Source: Streptomyces sp. NBC_01669 (GTDB lineage Bacteria; Actinomycetota; Actinomycetes; Streptomycetales; Streptomycetaceae). From it: 64,000 nt of DNA. Positions 7,547 to 16,883 of the stretch are shown here, one piece after another. The notes beneath the pieces were generated by a model that was not told where the DNA came from, searched no databases, and was given only the letters and a program-made list of their open reading frames with translations. The stretch spans positions 2,914,001-2,978,000 of the forward strand of contig NZ_JAPEQG010000001.1 in assembly GCF_026339735.1 (NCBI RefSeq), in the 5' to 3' direction. Made by a program: the position numbers and the translations under genes. Numbering within the stretch: position 1 is the first letter of the stretch; the number at the start of each line of letters is the position of its first letter.

Positions 7547-10500
7547 GTGCAGGGACGTTTCAAGAGGGATGGCAGCGCTGCGGCGGAACAGGAGCCGCGC
7601 GGCGGGACCGACCGCGGTTCCTCGCCCCAGCACGCCCAGAACCCCGGACCGGCCGCGGCCGGCGACAACGGCGACCGCGCTCCGCGCTCAGGTGCCACGG
7701 CGAACAGCGGAACCGACCCGGTCGCCCCGCTCAAGCCCCGGGGGCCCGTCAGCACGGGTTCGCGCGTGGCTCTGCGCAACTGGCGCATCAGTACGCGCCT
7801 GGTCTCCCTGCTCGCTCTTCCGGTAGTCGCCGCGACCACCCTGGGTGGTCTGCGCATCAACGACTCCATGAACGATATTCAGCAGCTGGACCACATGCAG
7901 CTGCTCACCCAGATGACCAAGCAGGCGACCAACCTCGCCCAGAAGCTCCAGGAGGAGCGCGACAAGTCGGCAGGTCCGCTGTCCAACGGCGTGAAGGCCG
8001 ACGACTTCAAGGTCACCGAGCCGCGCAAGAATACCGACCGGGCGAAGACCGCCTTCCTGCAGGCGACGAACGCGATCGGCGACACCGAGGGCGACGACGC
8101 CCTGGCGTCGATCCAGGCGAGCGTCGACCAGATCGCCAATCAGCTCGGTCAGATCCGCGACATCCGCAAGACGGCGTACGAGGACGGCAGCCCGAGCCTC
8201 CAGACCGTCGACCAGTACAGCCAGCTGATCACCTCGCTGCTGAGCCTCTCGCAGGACATGGCGCAGGCGACCAGCAACCCCGAGATGATCAAGCGGACCC
8301 GTGCCCTGGCGGCCTTCTCCTCCGCCAAGGAGTACGCGTCGGTCCAGCGGGCGATCATCGCCGCGGCGCTGCCGGGCGGTGGCGGCAGCCTGAAGGGGTC
8401 GCATCTCGACGAGAACGACCAGCAGTTCGGCCGTACCGCCCTCCGCAAGGAGGCGTCCGCCATGAATTCGTTCGAGTCGACCTACGCAACCACCGGTCAG
8501 AACGCCGCCCAGCTGACGGCGACGCTGGAGAACGGCAACCCGGAGATCAAGGCCGCCAGCACCTACGCCAAGAAGGTGCTCGACACCCCCCAAGGCATGG
8601 CGGGGGCGCAACGGCGTTCGTACCTCGACTGGTACGAACAGAGCTCCACCAAGATCCAGGCGATGAAGACCATCGAGGAGACCCTCCTCAGCGACATGGA
8701 GGGCAAGGCCCGCGAGCTCCGCGACCAGTCGAAGCGCGAAGCCATCATCAGCGGTGCGCTCATCCTGCTCGTGCTCGGTGTCTCCCTGGTCGGCGCCTTC
8801 GTCGTCGCCCGGTCCATGATCCGCTCGCTGCGGCGACTGCAGGACACCGCGACCCGGGTCGCCCAGGACCGGCTGCCGGAACTCGTCAAGCAGCTCTCCG
8901 AGTCGGACCCGCAGGACGTCGACACCTCCGTCGAGTCGGTCGGTGTGCACTCCCGGGACGAGATCGGCCAGGTGGCCTCGGCCTTCGACGACGTGCACCG
9001 CGAGGCCGTCCGCCTCGCCGCCGAGCAGGCCCTCCTGCGGGGCAACGTCAACGCGATGTTCACCAACCTCTCGCGGCGTTCGCAGGGTCTCATCCAGCGT
9101 CAGCTCTCGCTCATCTCCGAGTTGGAGTCGCGCGAGGCCGACCCGGACCAGCTGTCCTCGCTCTTCAAGCTCGACCACCTCGCGACGCGTATGCGCCGTA
9201 ACGGCGAGAACCTCCTCGTCCTCGCGGGCGAGGAGCCGGGCCGTCGGTGGACCCGCCCCGTCCCGCTGGTCGACGTGCTCCGTGCCGCCGCCTCCGAGGT
9301 GGAGCAGTACGAGCGCATCGAACTGGCCGCGGTGCCCGCCACCGAGGTGGCCGGCCGCGTGGTCAACGACCTCGTGCACCTGCTCGCCGAGCTGCTGGAG
9401 AACGCCACGTCGTTCTCCTCGCCGCAGACGAAGGTCCGGGTCACCGGTCACGCACTGCCCGACGGCCGGGTGCTGGTGGAGATCCACGACACCGGCATCG
9501 GCCTCTCCCCCGAGGACCTCGCGGCGATCAACGAGCGGCTCGCGTCGCCGCCCACCGTCGACGTCTCGGTCTCCCGCCGCATGGGTCTGTTCGTGGTCGG
9601 CCGGCTGTCCCTGCGTCACGGCATCCGGATCCAGCTGCGGCCGTCCGACTCCGGTGGTACGACCGCACTGGTCATGCTCCCCGTCGATGTCGCGCACGGC
9701 GGCAAGCAGCCGGCCGCGAAGCAGGCGCCGGGTCAGCAGCAGTCCGCCCCGGGCGGTCTGCTCGCCGGCGGCAACGGTGCGGGCAACGGCAACCGTCCGG
9801 GCCTCGGCGGCGCTCCCGCCGCCCCGGCGCGCGGTCTCGGCGCGACTCCCGGTGGACAGCGCGGGCAGGTCGGTGCGGGCTCCGGTCCGCGGGCGGCGCT
9901 GCCGGCGCGCGACAACGGTCCCCGCCAGCAGCCGAACCAGCAGCCTCAGCATGGCCAGCCGAACCAACAGGACCAGCAGAACGCCGGTTTCCAGAGCGCC
10001 GGGCTGTCGCACACCGGCCCTCAGGACACCTCGCGGCAGGAGCCGCCGCGTCAGGGCGGCGGGCTCTCCGGCGCCTTCGGCGGCGGTGCCCGGCCCGGCG
10101 CCCGCGGCGACCAGGGCGATTCCGGTCGTACGGAGTCGGGTCAGGCCAACCTGTTCGGTCAGAACCGGCCGGGGCCGCCCGGTCAGCCCGGTCAGCCCGG
10201 TCAGCAGAACGGTCCGGGTGCCCGGCAGGCCCCGCAGCAGCCGCGGTACAACGCTCCCGACGGCGAGGACGGCTTCCAGCGGCCCGGCGGTCCGGGTAAC
10301 CCCGGCCGTCAGCTGCCGCCCGTCGGCGGTCCGCGTGCCGAGCTGCCCGGTGGCAACCCGCAGCAGCAGCGCCCGCAGACCACCAGCTGGGGCACCGAGG
10401 ACCCGTCGGTCCCGCGGCGTACTCCGCTCGACGCCCCGCGCGGTCACGAGGAGCCCGAGTCCACCGGCCAGTTCCAGCGGCCGATGAATCCGTCCATGGA

Positions 10501-11278
10501 CCGGCGCCCGCCGATGGACGACCGGCAGGGGCCCGGCTCCACCGCCGAGTTCGCCCGGCCGGACTTCTCGGCCCCGGCTCCGCAGTACCAGGACCCCGCG
10601 AGCACCGCGCAGTTCGACCGCCCGGACTTCGGTGTCCCGCAGTCCTCCCAGAACCAGGGGATGCCCGGGCCGCGTCAGCGCGGCCGGGACGCCGAGCACT
10701 TCGGCGCGCCGCGTCCGGCCGCCGCTCCCGCCCCCGAGGCGCAGTACCGCCCGGTGCTGCCGCCCCAGCCCCAGCCCGAGGCACTGCCTCCGGCTGGTCC
10801 CGGGGACGGTCGTACGCCGCTGTACGACACGCTGGAGACGAACTGGTTCCACGGCCCGCAGCAGGGCGGCCAGCAGCCGCCCGCCGAGCCGCAGGCGCCG
10901 GGCGCCCCTCAGCAGTCCGCCCCTGAGCGTTCCGCTCCCCCCATGCCGCGCCGCGGCGCGGGCGACACCGGCACCACCAGCTCCTGGCGTGCCTCGCCGA
11001 ACGACGAACTCGTACGGCAGGCGGAGCGGGCCAAGAAGCCCGCAGCAGGCGGAATCACCACTTCCGGACTGCCTCGCCGGGTGCCGCGTGCCAATCTGGT
11101 GCCGGGCACTGCCCAGCAGCAGAACCACCAGTCCGGTCCTCAGGTTTCGCGTGCGCCCGATGACGTGCGCGGGCGCCTGACCAATCTCCGCCGGGGTATC
11201 CAGCAGGGTCGGCAGGCCAACAACGGCCAGTCGACCGGCAGTTTCCCACTCGGCCCCACTCACCAGCAGGAGCGTTAG
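7547..11278 (+). CDS. cvnA1: Conservon sensor kinase-like protein CvnA (first conservon)
   Basis: About 1243 residues from a GTG start. In order: a polar N terminus; a membrane helix near residues 84-104 (LVSLLALPVVAATTLGGLRI); an extracytoplasmic helical nitrate/nitrite-sensor-like domain; a second helix near 400-422; a HAMP-like linker; and a GHKL ATPase domain with N-box LLAELLENATSFSS (about 610-625), G1 HDTGIGLSPED and G2 MGLFVVGRL. No classical HisKA phosphoacceptor dimer helix is evident, which is typical of CvnA. Residues after about 720 form a 500-residue Pro/Gln/Gly-rich linker ending in a conserved peptide (SGLPRRVPRANLVPGTA, then QVSRAPDDVRGRL). Conservons are membrane-associated complexes resembling G-protein signalling units. 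The symbol is by position relative to S. coelicolor. Confidence 0.9.
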   Translation: MQGRFKRDGSAAAEQEPRGGTDRGSSPQHAQNPGPAAAGDNGDRAPRSGATANSGTDPVAPLKPRGPVSTGSRVALRNWRISTRLVSLLALPVVAATTLGGLRINDSMNDIQQLDHMQLLTQMTKQATNLAQKLQEERDKSAGPLSNGVKADDFKVTEPRKNTDRAKTAFLQATNAIGDTEGDDALASIQASVDQIANQLGQIRDIRKTAYEDGSPSLQTVDQYSQLITSLLSLSQDMAQATSNPEMIKRTRALAAFSSAKEYASVQRAIIAAALPGGGGSLKGSHLDENDQQFGRTALRKEASAMNSFESTYATTGQNAAQLTATLENGNPEIKAASTYAKKVLDTPQGMAGAQRRSYLDWYEQSSTKIQAMKTIEETLLSDMEGKARELRDQSKREAIISGALILLVLGVSLVGAFVVARSMIRSLRRLQDTATRVAQDRLPELVKQLSESDPQDVDTSVESVGVHSRDEIGQVASAFDDVHREAVRLAAEQALLRGNVNAMFTNLSRRSQGLIQRQLSLISELESREADPDQLSSLFKLDHLATRMRRNGENLLVLAGEEPGRRWTRPVPLVDVLRAAASEVEQYERIELAAVPATEVAGRVVNDLVHLLAELLENATSFSSPQTKVRVTGHALPDGRVLVEIHDTGIGLSPEDLAAINERLASPPTVDVSVSRRMGLFVVGRLSLRHGIRIQLRPSDSGGTTALVMLPVDVAHGGKQPAAKQAPGQQQSAPGGLLAGGNGAGNGNRPGLGGAPAAPARGLGATPGGQRGQVGAGSGPRAALPARDNGPRQQPNQQPQHGQPNQQDQQNAGFQSAGLSHTGPQDTSRQEPPRQGGGLSGAFGGGARPGARGDQGDSGRTESGQANLFGQNRPGPPGQPGQPGQQNGPGARQAPQQPRYNAPDGEDGFQRPGGPGNPGRQLPPVGGPRAELPGGNPQQQRPQTTSWGTEDPSVPRRTPLDAPRGHEEPESTGQFQRPMNPSMDRRPPMDDRQGPGSTAEFARPDFSAPAPQYQDPASTAQFDRPDFGVPQSSQNQGMPGPRQRGRDAEHFGAPRPAAAPAPEAQYRPVLPPQPQPEALPPAGPGDGRTPLYDTLETNWFHGPQQGGQQPPAEPQAPGAPQQSAPERSAPPMPRRGAGDTGTTSSWRASPNDELVRQAERAKKPAAGGITTSGLPRRVPRANLVPGTAQQQNHQSGPQVSRAPDDVRGRLTNLRRGIQQGRQANNGQSTGSFPLGPTHQQER

Positions 11279-11701
11279 TTGAGCCCGATGAGTCAGGCCG
11301 CGCAGAATCTGAACTGGTTGATCACCAACTTCGTGGACAACACCCCTGGGGTGTCCCACACGGTGGTGGTCTCCGCAGACGGCCTGCTGCTGGCGATGTC
11401 CGAAGGATTCCCGCGCGACCGCGCCGACCAGTTGGCGGCGGTCGCCTCCGGGCTCACCTCGCTGACCGCGGGCGCCTCCCGGATCTTCGAGGGCGGCGCT
11501 GTCAGCCAGACCGTGGTCGAGATGGAACGCGGGTTCCTCTTCCTGATGTCCGTCTCGGACGGCTCCTCACTGGCCGTGCTCGCCCACCCGGACGCCGACA
11601 TCGGTCTGGTCGGGTACGAGATGGCCCTCCTGGTCGACCGCGCGGGAACGGTCCTCACCCCGGACCTCCGCGCCGAACTCCAGGGCAGCCTGCTCCACTA
11701 G
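11279..11701 (+). CDS. cvnB1: Roadblock/LC7 protein CvnB (first conservon)
   Basis: A 140-residue Roadblock/LC7 protein (SQAAQNLNWLITNFVDNTPG, HTVVVSADGLLLAMSEGFPR, ASRIFEGGAVSQTVVEMERG). Roadblock proteins dimerise and bind small GTPases, so CvnB probably bridges CvnA and CvnD. The start is taken as TTG at 11279, immediately after the cvnA stop, because GGAG lies 6 nt upstream and the paralogue at 16372 has GTG at the same place. The ATG at 11288 is the alternative. Except for a few residues it is identical to the second CvnB. Confidence 0.93.
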   Translation: MSPMSQAAQNLNWLITNFVDNTPGVSHTVVVSADGLLLAMSEGFPRDRADQLAAVASGLTSLTAGASRIFEGGAVSQTVVEMERGFLFLMSVSDGSSLAVLAHPDADIGLVGYEMALLVDRAGTVLTPDLRAELQGSLLH

Positions 11702-11834
11702 GCGGCGATGAACCGGTGACCGACACGATTGACCCAGGTACCGCACTCCAACCCTCGCCCGTCCGGCCGTTTCAACCCCCCACCGGCCCCTTCAGACGGC
11801 AAGCCGACCCCTTGCTGTCACGCCCGGAGGATTC

Positions 11835-12242
11835 ATGACCCCGCCACCCGCCTCACCCGATCCGTACGGCGCACTGCACCACGCGTCGTACGAAGGTGAA
11901 GGCGACCAGCCGCTGGTCCGTCCGTACGCCATGACCGGCGGCCGGACCCGGCCGCGCTACCAGCTCGCCATTGAGGCGTTGGTCTCCACCACGGCCGACC
12001 CGGCGCATCTGGCGACGCTGCTCCCGGAGCACCAGCGGATCTGCCACCTCTGCCGTGAGGTCAAGTCGGTGGCCGAGGTGTCGGCGCTGCTGTCGATGCC
12101 GCTCGGTGTGGCCCGGATTCTCGTCGCGGACCTGGCGGAAGCCGGCATGGTGGCCATCCACCAGCCGGGCAACGGAGAGGCCGGCGGCGCGCCGGATGTG
12201 ACACTGCTCGAAAGGGTGCTCAGTGGACTTCGCAAGCTCTAG
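11835..12242 (+). CDS. cvnC1: DUF742 protein CvnC (first conservon)
   Basis: A 135-residue DUF742 protein. The core runs LVRPYAMTGGRTRPRYQLAI, EALVSTTADPAHL, EHQRICHLCREVKSVAEVSA and ends LLERVLSGLRKL. The domain resembles a winged helix without obvious DNA-contact residues; its function in conservons is thought to be part of the membrane complex. The ATG at 11835 has GGAGG 6 nt upstream. The 133-bp gap after cvnB1 is unusually long for a conservon. The 3' end overlaps cvnD1 by 20 nt. Confidence 0.92.
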   Translation: MTPPPASPDPYGALHHASYEGEGDQPLVRPYAMTGGRTRPRYQLAIEALVSTTADPAHLATLLPEHQRICHLCREVKSVAEVSALLSMPLGVARILVADLAEAGMVAIHQPGNGEAGGAPDVTLLERVLSGLRKL

Positions 12243-12804
12243 CGGCGGTGCGGCCCGGGCCACCACCTCGGCGAAGATCGTGGTGGCGGGCGGTTTCGGC
12301 GTGGGTAAGACCACGTTCGTCGGTGCCGTTTCGGAGATCAACCCGCTGCGTACGGAAGCCGTGATGACGTCCGCGTCCGCGGGCATCGACGATCTGACAC
12401 ACACCGGCGGCAAGACCACCACGACGGTGGCCATGGACTTCGGCCGTATCACCCTGGACCAGGACCTGATCCTGTACCTCTTCGGTACCCCCGGTCAGGA
12501 CCGGTTCTGGTTCATGTGGGACGACCTGGTCCGCGGCGCGATCGGCGCCGTCGTCCTGGTGGACACCCGGCGTCTCGCCGACTGCTTCCCGGCCGTCGAC
12601 TACTTCGAGAACAGCGGCCTGCCCTTCGTCATCGCCCTCAACGGCTTCGACGGACACCAGCCGTACACACCGGACGAGGTGCGCGAGGCCCTGCAGATCG
12701 GCCCCGACACCCCGATCATCACGACGGACGCCCGCCACCGCGCGGATGCCAAGAGCGGTCTGATCACGCTCGTGGAGCATGCGCTGATGGCCCGGCTGAA
12801 GTAG
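12223..12804 (+). CDS. cvnD1: GTPase-like ATP/GTP-binding protein CvnD (first conservon)
   Basis: A 193-residue Ras-like nucleotide-binding protein. The P-loop is GGFGVGKTTF at residues 23-32, a switch II-like DxxGQ variant is FGTPGQDRFWFMWDD, and the NKxD position is occupied by NGFD (ALNGFDGH). CvnD is the GTPase of the conservon and is proposed to cycle with CvnA, CvnB and CvnC at the membrane. It starts at a GTG overlapping cvnC1. A 306-bp stretch is identical at the nucleotide level to cvnD2, far more conserved than the rest of the operon. Confidence 0.94.
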   Translation: MDFASSSGGAARATTSAKIVVAGGFGVGKTTFVGAVSEINPLRTEAVMTSASAGIDDLTHTGGKTTTTVAMDFGRITLDQDLILYLFGTPGQDRFWFMWDDLVRGAIGAVVLVDTRRLADCFPAVDYFENSGLPFVIALNGFDGHQPYTPDEVREALQIGPDTPIITTDARHRADAKSGLITLVEHALMARLK

Positions 12805-12853
12805 CCGAAAGCTCTCCGCAAGTCGGTATGGGCATACGGCAGTTGCCGTAGTC

Positions 12854-12897
12854 ACACGGGGGTGGACTGTGTCCTTTGACACGATCCACCCCCGTGT
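12854..12897 (+). terminator. Terminator after conservon 1
   Basis: The arms ACACGGGGGTGGA and TCCACCCCCGTGT surround a smaller TGTGTC/GACAC stem. It lies 49 bp after the cvnD1 stop. Confidence 0.85.
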
Positions 12898-13027
12898 TCA
12901 TAACGTTTCGACAGAGAATTGACCCGGCTTCGACACCCGATGCGTTCGGCCGGTATCACTGTGCTCACATGAGCCCCGCCTTTTGACGGGGCTCGCTCTT
13001 TATGCCCGTTTTATCTGCGGCTTGGAC

Positions 13028-13052
13028 CACTCGGAATGGCTTATTCCGAGTG
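13028..13052. promoter_or_regulatory. Perfect 10-bp inverted repeat upstream of cvnA2
   Basis: CACTCGGAAT and ATTCCGAGTG are separated by GGCTT, 111 bp before the cvnA2 start. It could be an operator or, since TGTTTGG follows, a weak terminator. No equivalent is seen before cvnA1. Confidence 0.45.
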
Positions 13053-13163
13053 TTTGGAACGCGGCCGGTCCCCGTGCTGCAATTCGACGAAACTCCCGAG
13101 TAGTACGGCCCTGAACGAAAAACGGCACAGCGTAGGTGCCGACGCCGAGAGGTTGTTGGTCGA

Positions 13164-16100
13164 GTGAGGCGTAGCAACAAGGGCTCCGCAGTTCAGCCGG
13201 AGCGGGGCAATTTCACCCCGCCGCCGCGCACCGCGGCGTCACCCGCCGATGTGTCCGAACAGGCACCGGCCGGTGGCAGCACCAGCCGGCTGTCCCCCCG
13301 CAACTGGCGGGTGCCCACCCGGCTGAACGCGATCCTTCTGATCCCTGTACTGGTCGGCCTCGTCATGGGCGGCTTCCAGGTGAAGGGGTCGATCGACACG
13401 TGGAAAGAGGCCCAGGACGCCGAGAAGACCGCGCTGATCGTCCGCGCGGCCTCGGAGTACGGGCAGGCACTGCTCAACGAGCGTGACCTCTCCGCGCAGT
13501 CCCTGTTGTCGAACAAGCGTGACGCCGCGGTCGTCTCCCAGGTGCGTGCCACCACCGACGCCGCCGCGGCCAAGTTCGACGACGCCGTGAAGGACATGCC
13601 GAAGAAGCAGGGCCTGGACCGCCGTCTCCAGCTGTTCAAGCAGGAGGAGCCCAAGCTCCCCGATCTGCGCAAGGCCGCCTACGCCGAGGCCATGGACCCG
13701 GTGAAGACGGAAGAGGGCTACGTCAAGGTTCAGCACTCCCTCATGGAGTTCTGCAACGAGCTCGGCCTCGGCACCGGCAACATCACCAGCTACGGCCGTA
13801 CGGTCTACGCGATCGAGCTGGCCAAGGCGGCAGAATCGCTTCAGCGCTCCATCGGTATGCACCTGCTGGTGCGCCCGAGCCAGGAGGGCCCCAAGTTCGA
13901 CGCCCAGGTCAAGGCGTTCGGCTCGTACAACTACCTGGAGCAGATCGCCCTCGGCGAGTTCGTCTCCGGTGGCACGGAGGCCGACTCCGCGCGGCTGAAG
14001 CAGGTCATGGCCGCCAAGGCGGCCGAGGGTGCGAAGAGGCTGAAGACCGCCAAGGAGCAGGCCGACGCGGCCGGTGTGCCGTTCGTCGCGCCGCCCAGCA
14101 TCGACGGCTCGGTCTTCGACGGGATGGCCCAGCAGATCGGCCAGGGCAAGTCGCCCGAGAAGCTGGCTGCCAAGGGCATCACGCCCGAGACCTGGATGGC
14201 CGCCGCGACCGCCAAGTTCGACGGCTACACCACGGTCGAGGAGGAGCTCGTCGACAAGGCGGTGACCGAGGCCGCGGACATCTCGTCCAGCGCCAAGACC
14301 GACGCCATCGTCAACGCCGCGATCGTGCTGGTCGCGCTGCTGGCCGCGTTCGTCCTGGCCGGGCTCATGGCCCGCCAGATGAGCCGCTCGATGCGCCAGC
14401 TGCGTACCGCCGCCTTCGGGATCGCCGAGCAGCGGCTGCCGATGCTGGTCGACCAGCTGTCGCGGACCGAGCCGGGCCGGGTCGACACCCGGGTCCAGCC
14501 GATTCCGATCACCAGCCAGGACGAGATCGGCGAGGTCGCCCGCGCCTTCGACCAGGTGCACCGCGAGGCGGTGCGGCTCGCGGCCGAGCAGGCCATGCTG
14601 CGGGGCAACGTCAACGCGATCTTCACCAACCTGTCGCGCCGCAACCAGTCGCTGATCGAGGGCCAGTTGACCCTCATCACCGACCTGGAGAACAACGAGG
14701 CCGACCCGGACCAGCTGGAGAGCCTCTTCCGGCTCGACCACCTGGCCACCCGTATGCGCCGCAACGGCGAGAACCTCCTCGTTCTCGCCGGCGAGGAGCC
14801 GGGCCGCCGCTGGAACCAGCCGGTTCCGCTGGTCGACGTCCTGCGGGCCGCCTCCTCCGAGGTGGAGTCGTACGAGCGCATCGAGCTCTCCGGTGTCCCG
14901 GAGACCGAGATCCACGGTCAGGCCGTCACCGACCTCGTGCACCTGCTTGCCGAGCTGCTGGAGAACGCCACCACGTTCTCCTCGCCGCAGACCAAGGTCC
15001 GCGTCACCGCGACCCGGCTGCCGGACAGCCGCGTGATGGTCGAGATCCACGACAAGGGCATCGGCCTCACCGCCGAGGACTTCGCGGACATCAACCACAA
15101 GCTGGCCAACCCGCCGACCGTGGACGCCGCGGTCTCCCAGCGGATGGGGCTCTTCGTGGTCGGCCGGCTCGCCGACCGGCACGGCATCCGGGTCCAGCTG
15201 CGCCCCTCGGGCGAACAGGCCGGAACCACCTCGCTGGTCATGCTGCCCGACGCGATCACCCACGGCGGCGGGGGCGAGGGCCTCGGCTCCGTCGGCCCTC
15301 AGGACGACTTCACCGTCTCCTCGATCATCCCGCAGCAGACGTCGTTCGAGCCGGAGCCGCAGCAGCCCCGGCTGCGCACGGCGGCCGAGCTCGGCTTCGA
15401 CGACTCCCGGTACGAGCAGCCGGCCGACGCCGCGCAGCTGGACCCGGTGGGCCGCTCGCTCATGCGTGAGGAGCGCCGGGCGGCGCTGGAGGCCCAGACG
15501 GGCGGTGAGCGCCCGCAGTTCGCGGACGACCCGTTCGCGGACGCCTCCTTCTCGGACACCGCGTACACCGAGGACGCGTACGCGCAGGACCCGTACGCAC
15601 AGGAGTCGCAGCAGGGCCAGGAGCAGTACGCGCAGGCCGGGTACGACAGTTCCTACGACCCGTACCGCGGCGGCACCGGCTATCCGGAGCACTCCGACTA
15701 CGCACCGCAGAACGGCTATCCGGAGGCGACATATGCCACCCCGGAGAGCGCTCAGCAGGGTTACGACGAACAGTTCGCAGCCCAGCCCCACCAGGAAGAG
15801 TGGGCAGATCAGGGCACGTACCAGGATGCGTACGAGCCCACACCGCAGGCTGAACCGGAATCTGTCCCCAGCGCTCCCGCGGAGCCGCAGGAGCGCGTAG
15901 GCTTCGACCGTCCGGGTCCCACCCCGAACGCCGGCCACGAGCTGACCGATGCCGGTCTGCCGCGCCGGGGCGGTCAGCAGCACTGGCAGCCCACCGGCCG
16001 CGGAAACGAGCAGCCCGTCCCAGCCGAGCAGCAGCCGCCGCAGCAGCAGGAGTTGCCGCAGCGGCCGTCGCCCGCGCAGCAGGACGGGAACGGCTCCGAC

Positions 16101-16370
16101 GACTGGCGCTCGAAGAACGACGAGCGCTGGGAGCGGGCCGAGAAGCTCCGGGAGCCGAAGGCGGGCGGGGTCACCCCGTCCGGACTTCCCCGGCGGGTGC
16201 CCAAGGCCAATCTGGTCGAGGGCACGGCGGAGCAGACCCAGCAGGGTGGCCCTCAGGTCTCCCGCGCCCCTGAGGACGTCCGGGGCAGGTTGAGCAACCT
16301 GCGCCGGGGCATTCAGCGGGGACGTAACGCTGGTTCGGACGCAAGTAATACCTACAACCAGGAGCGTTAG
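13164..16370 (+). CDS. cvnA2: Conservon sensor kinase-like protein CvnA (second conservon)
   Basis: A 1068-residue paralogue of CvnA1. Membrane helices lie near residues 53-72 (AILLIPVLVGLVMGGF) and 381-405 (IVNAAIVLVALLAAFVLAGL), flanking a nitrate/nitrite-sensor-like extracellular domain; a HAMP-like segment and a GHKL ATPase domain follow (N-box LLAELLENATTFSS near 590, G1 HDKGIGLTAED, G2 MGLFVVGRL). The C-terminal linker is rich in Tyr, Gln, Glu and Pro, unlike the Gly/Pro/Gln linker of CvnA1, but it ends in the same conserved peptide (SGLPRRVPKANLVEGTA, QVSRAPEDVRGRL). The sensor domains are diverged, suggesting different stimuli feeding similar downstream partners. It starts at a GTG. 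Confidence 0.9.
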   Translation: MRRSNKGSAVQPERGNFTPPPRTAASPADVSEQAPAGGSTSRLSPRNWRVPTRLNAILLIPVLVGLVMGGFQVKGSIDTWKEAQDAEKTALIVRAASEYGQALLNERDLSAQSLLSNKRDAAVVSQVRATTDAAAAKFDDAVKDMPKKQGLDRRLQLFKQEEPKLPDLRKAAYAEAMDPVKTEEGYVKVQHSLMEFCNELGLGTGNITSYGRTVYAIELAKAAESLQRSIGMHLLVRPSQEGPKFDAQVKAFGSYNYLEQIALGEFVSGGTEADSARLKQVMAAKAAEGAKRLKTAKEQADAAGVPFVAPPSIDGSVFDGMAQQIGQGKSPEKLAAKGITPETWMAAATAKFDGYTTVEEELVDKAVTEAADISSSAKTDAIVNAAIVLVALLAAFVLAGLMARQMSRSMRQLRTAAFGIAEQRLPMLVDQLSRTEPGRVDTRVQPIPITSQDEIGEVARAFDQVHREAVRLAAEQAMLRGNVNAIFTNLSRRNQSLIEGQLTLITDLENNEADPDQLESLFRLDHLATRMRRNGENLLVLAGEEPGRRWNQPVPLVDVLRAASSEVESYERIELSGVPETEIHGQAVTDLVHLLAELLENATTFSSPQTKVRVTATRLPDSRVMVEIHDKGIGLTAEDFADINHKLANPPTVDAAVSQRMGLFVVGRLADRHGIRVQLRPSGEQAGTTSLVMLPDAITHGGGGEGLGSVGPQDDFTVSSIIPQQTSFEPEPQQPRLRTAAELGFDDSRYEQPADAAQLDPVGRSLMREERRAALEAQTGGERPQFADDPFADASFSDTAYTEDAYAQDPYAQESQQGQEQYAQAGYDSSYDPYRGGTGYPEHSDYAPQNGYPEATYATPESAQQGYDEQFAAQPHQEEWADQGTYQDAYEPTPQAEPESVPSAPAEPQERVGFDRPGPTPNAGHELTDAGLPRRGGQQHWQPTGRGNEQPVPAEQQPPQQQELPQRPSPAQQDGNGSDDWRSKNDERWERAEKLREPKAGGVTPSGLPRRVPKANLVEGTAEQTQQGGPQVSRAPEDVRGRLSNLRRGIQRGRNAGSDASNTYNQER

Positions 16371-16371
16371 T

Positions 16372-16794
16372 GTGAGCCCGATGAGCCAGGCGGCGCAGAA
16401 TCTCAACTGGTTGATCACCAACTTCGTGGACAACACCCCCGGGGTGTCGCACACGGTGGTGGTCTCCGCCGACGGACTCCTGCTGGCCATGTCCGAGGGA
16501 TTCCCGCGCGACCGTGCCGACCAGCTGGCGGCCGTTGCTTCCGGTCTGACCTCGCTGACCGCGGGCGCCTCGCGGATCTTCGAGGGCGGCGCCGTGAACC
16601 AGACCGTTGTGGAGATGGAGCGCGGATTCCTCTTCATCATGTCCATCTCTGACGGATCTTCGCTGGCAGTTCTTGCACATCCGGACGCCGATATCGGTCT
16701 GGTTGGGTACGAAATGGCACTTCTCGTCGACCGTGCGGGCACTGTCCTCACACCCGACCTCCGTGCCGAACTGCAGGGAAGTCTTCTTAACTAA
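16372..16794 (+). CDS. cvnB2: Roadblock/LC7 protein CvnB (second conservon)
   Basis: A 140-residue Roadblock/LC7 protein nearly identical to CvnB1. The differences are few (for example GGAVNQTVVEM and FIMSISDG) and it ends LLN rather than LLH. It starts at a GTG two bases after the cvnA2 stop, with CAGGAG upstream, so it is translationally coupled. As in the first conservon it probably links the sensor to the GTPase. Confidence 0.94.
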   Translation: MSPMSQAAQNLNWLITNFVDNTPGVSHTVVVSADGLLLAMSEGFPRDRADQLAAVASGLTSLTAGASRIFEGGAVNQTVVEMERGFLFIMSISDGSSLAVLAHPDADIGLVGYEMALLVDRAGTVLTPDLRAELQGSLLN

Positions 16795-16883
16795 TAGACA
16801 GACGGTGCGTTTCGCGCCACCGCGCCATAGGGTGCGTTGGCGCGGCCCCACTGGGACCGGGACCGGCAGTCGGAGGAGGAAAC

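Larger units (their letters stand above)
12805..13163. other. Intergenic region between the two conservons
   Basis: A 359-bp region with the cvnD1 terminator, a hairpin GAGCCCCG (12971-12978)/CGGGGCTC (12987-12994) followed by GCTCTTT, and a perfect 10-bp inverted repeat at 13028-13052. No small gene with convincing codon bias was seen. The hairpins imply separate transcription of conservon 2. Confidence 0.65.

Noticed and set aside
9900..10330. Repetitive CAGCAG/GGTCAGCC tracts in cvnA1 as a repeat element
   Set aside because: They encode the Pro/Gln/Gly-rich linker and are codon-level low complexity, not a DNA repeat family.
7688..11359. Minus-strand frame of 1223 residues opposite cvnA1
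   Set aside because: It is the antisense shadow of a GC-rich gene; it has no domain, signal or ribosome-binding site and the sense frame encodes a full CvnA.
15740..15760. GAGAGCGCTC sequence within cvnA2 as another LacI operator
   Set aside because: Only a partial palindrome inside a coding linker, with no promoter nearby.
13239..16751. Minus-strand frame of 1170 residues opposite cvnA2/cvnB2
   Set aside because: Antisense shadow with Leu/Arg/Asp-rich translation and no recognisable domain.
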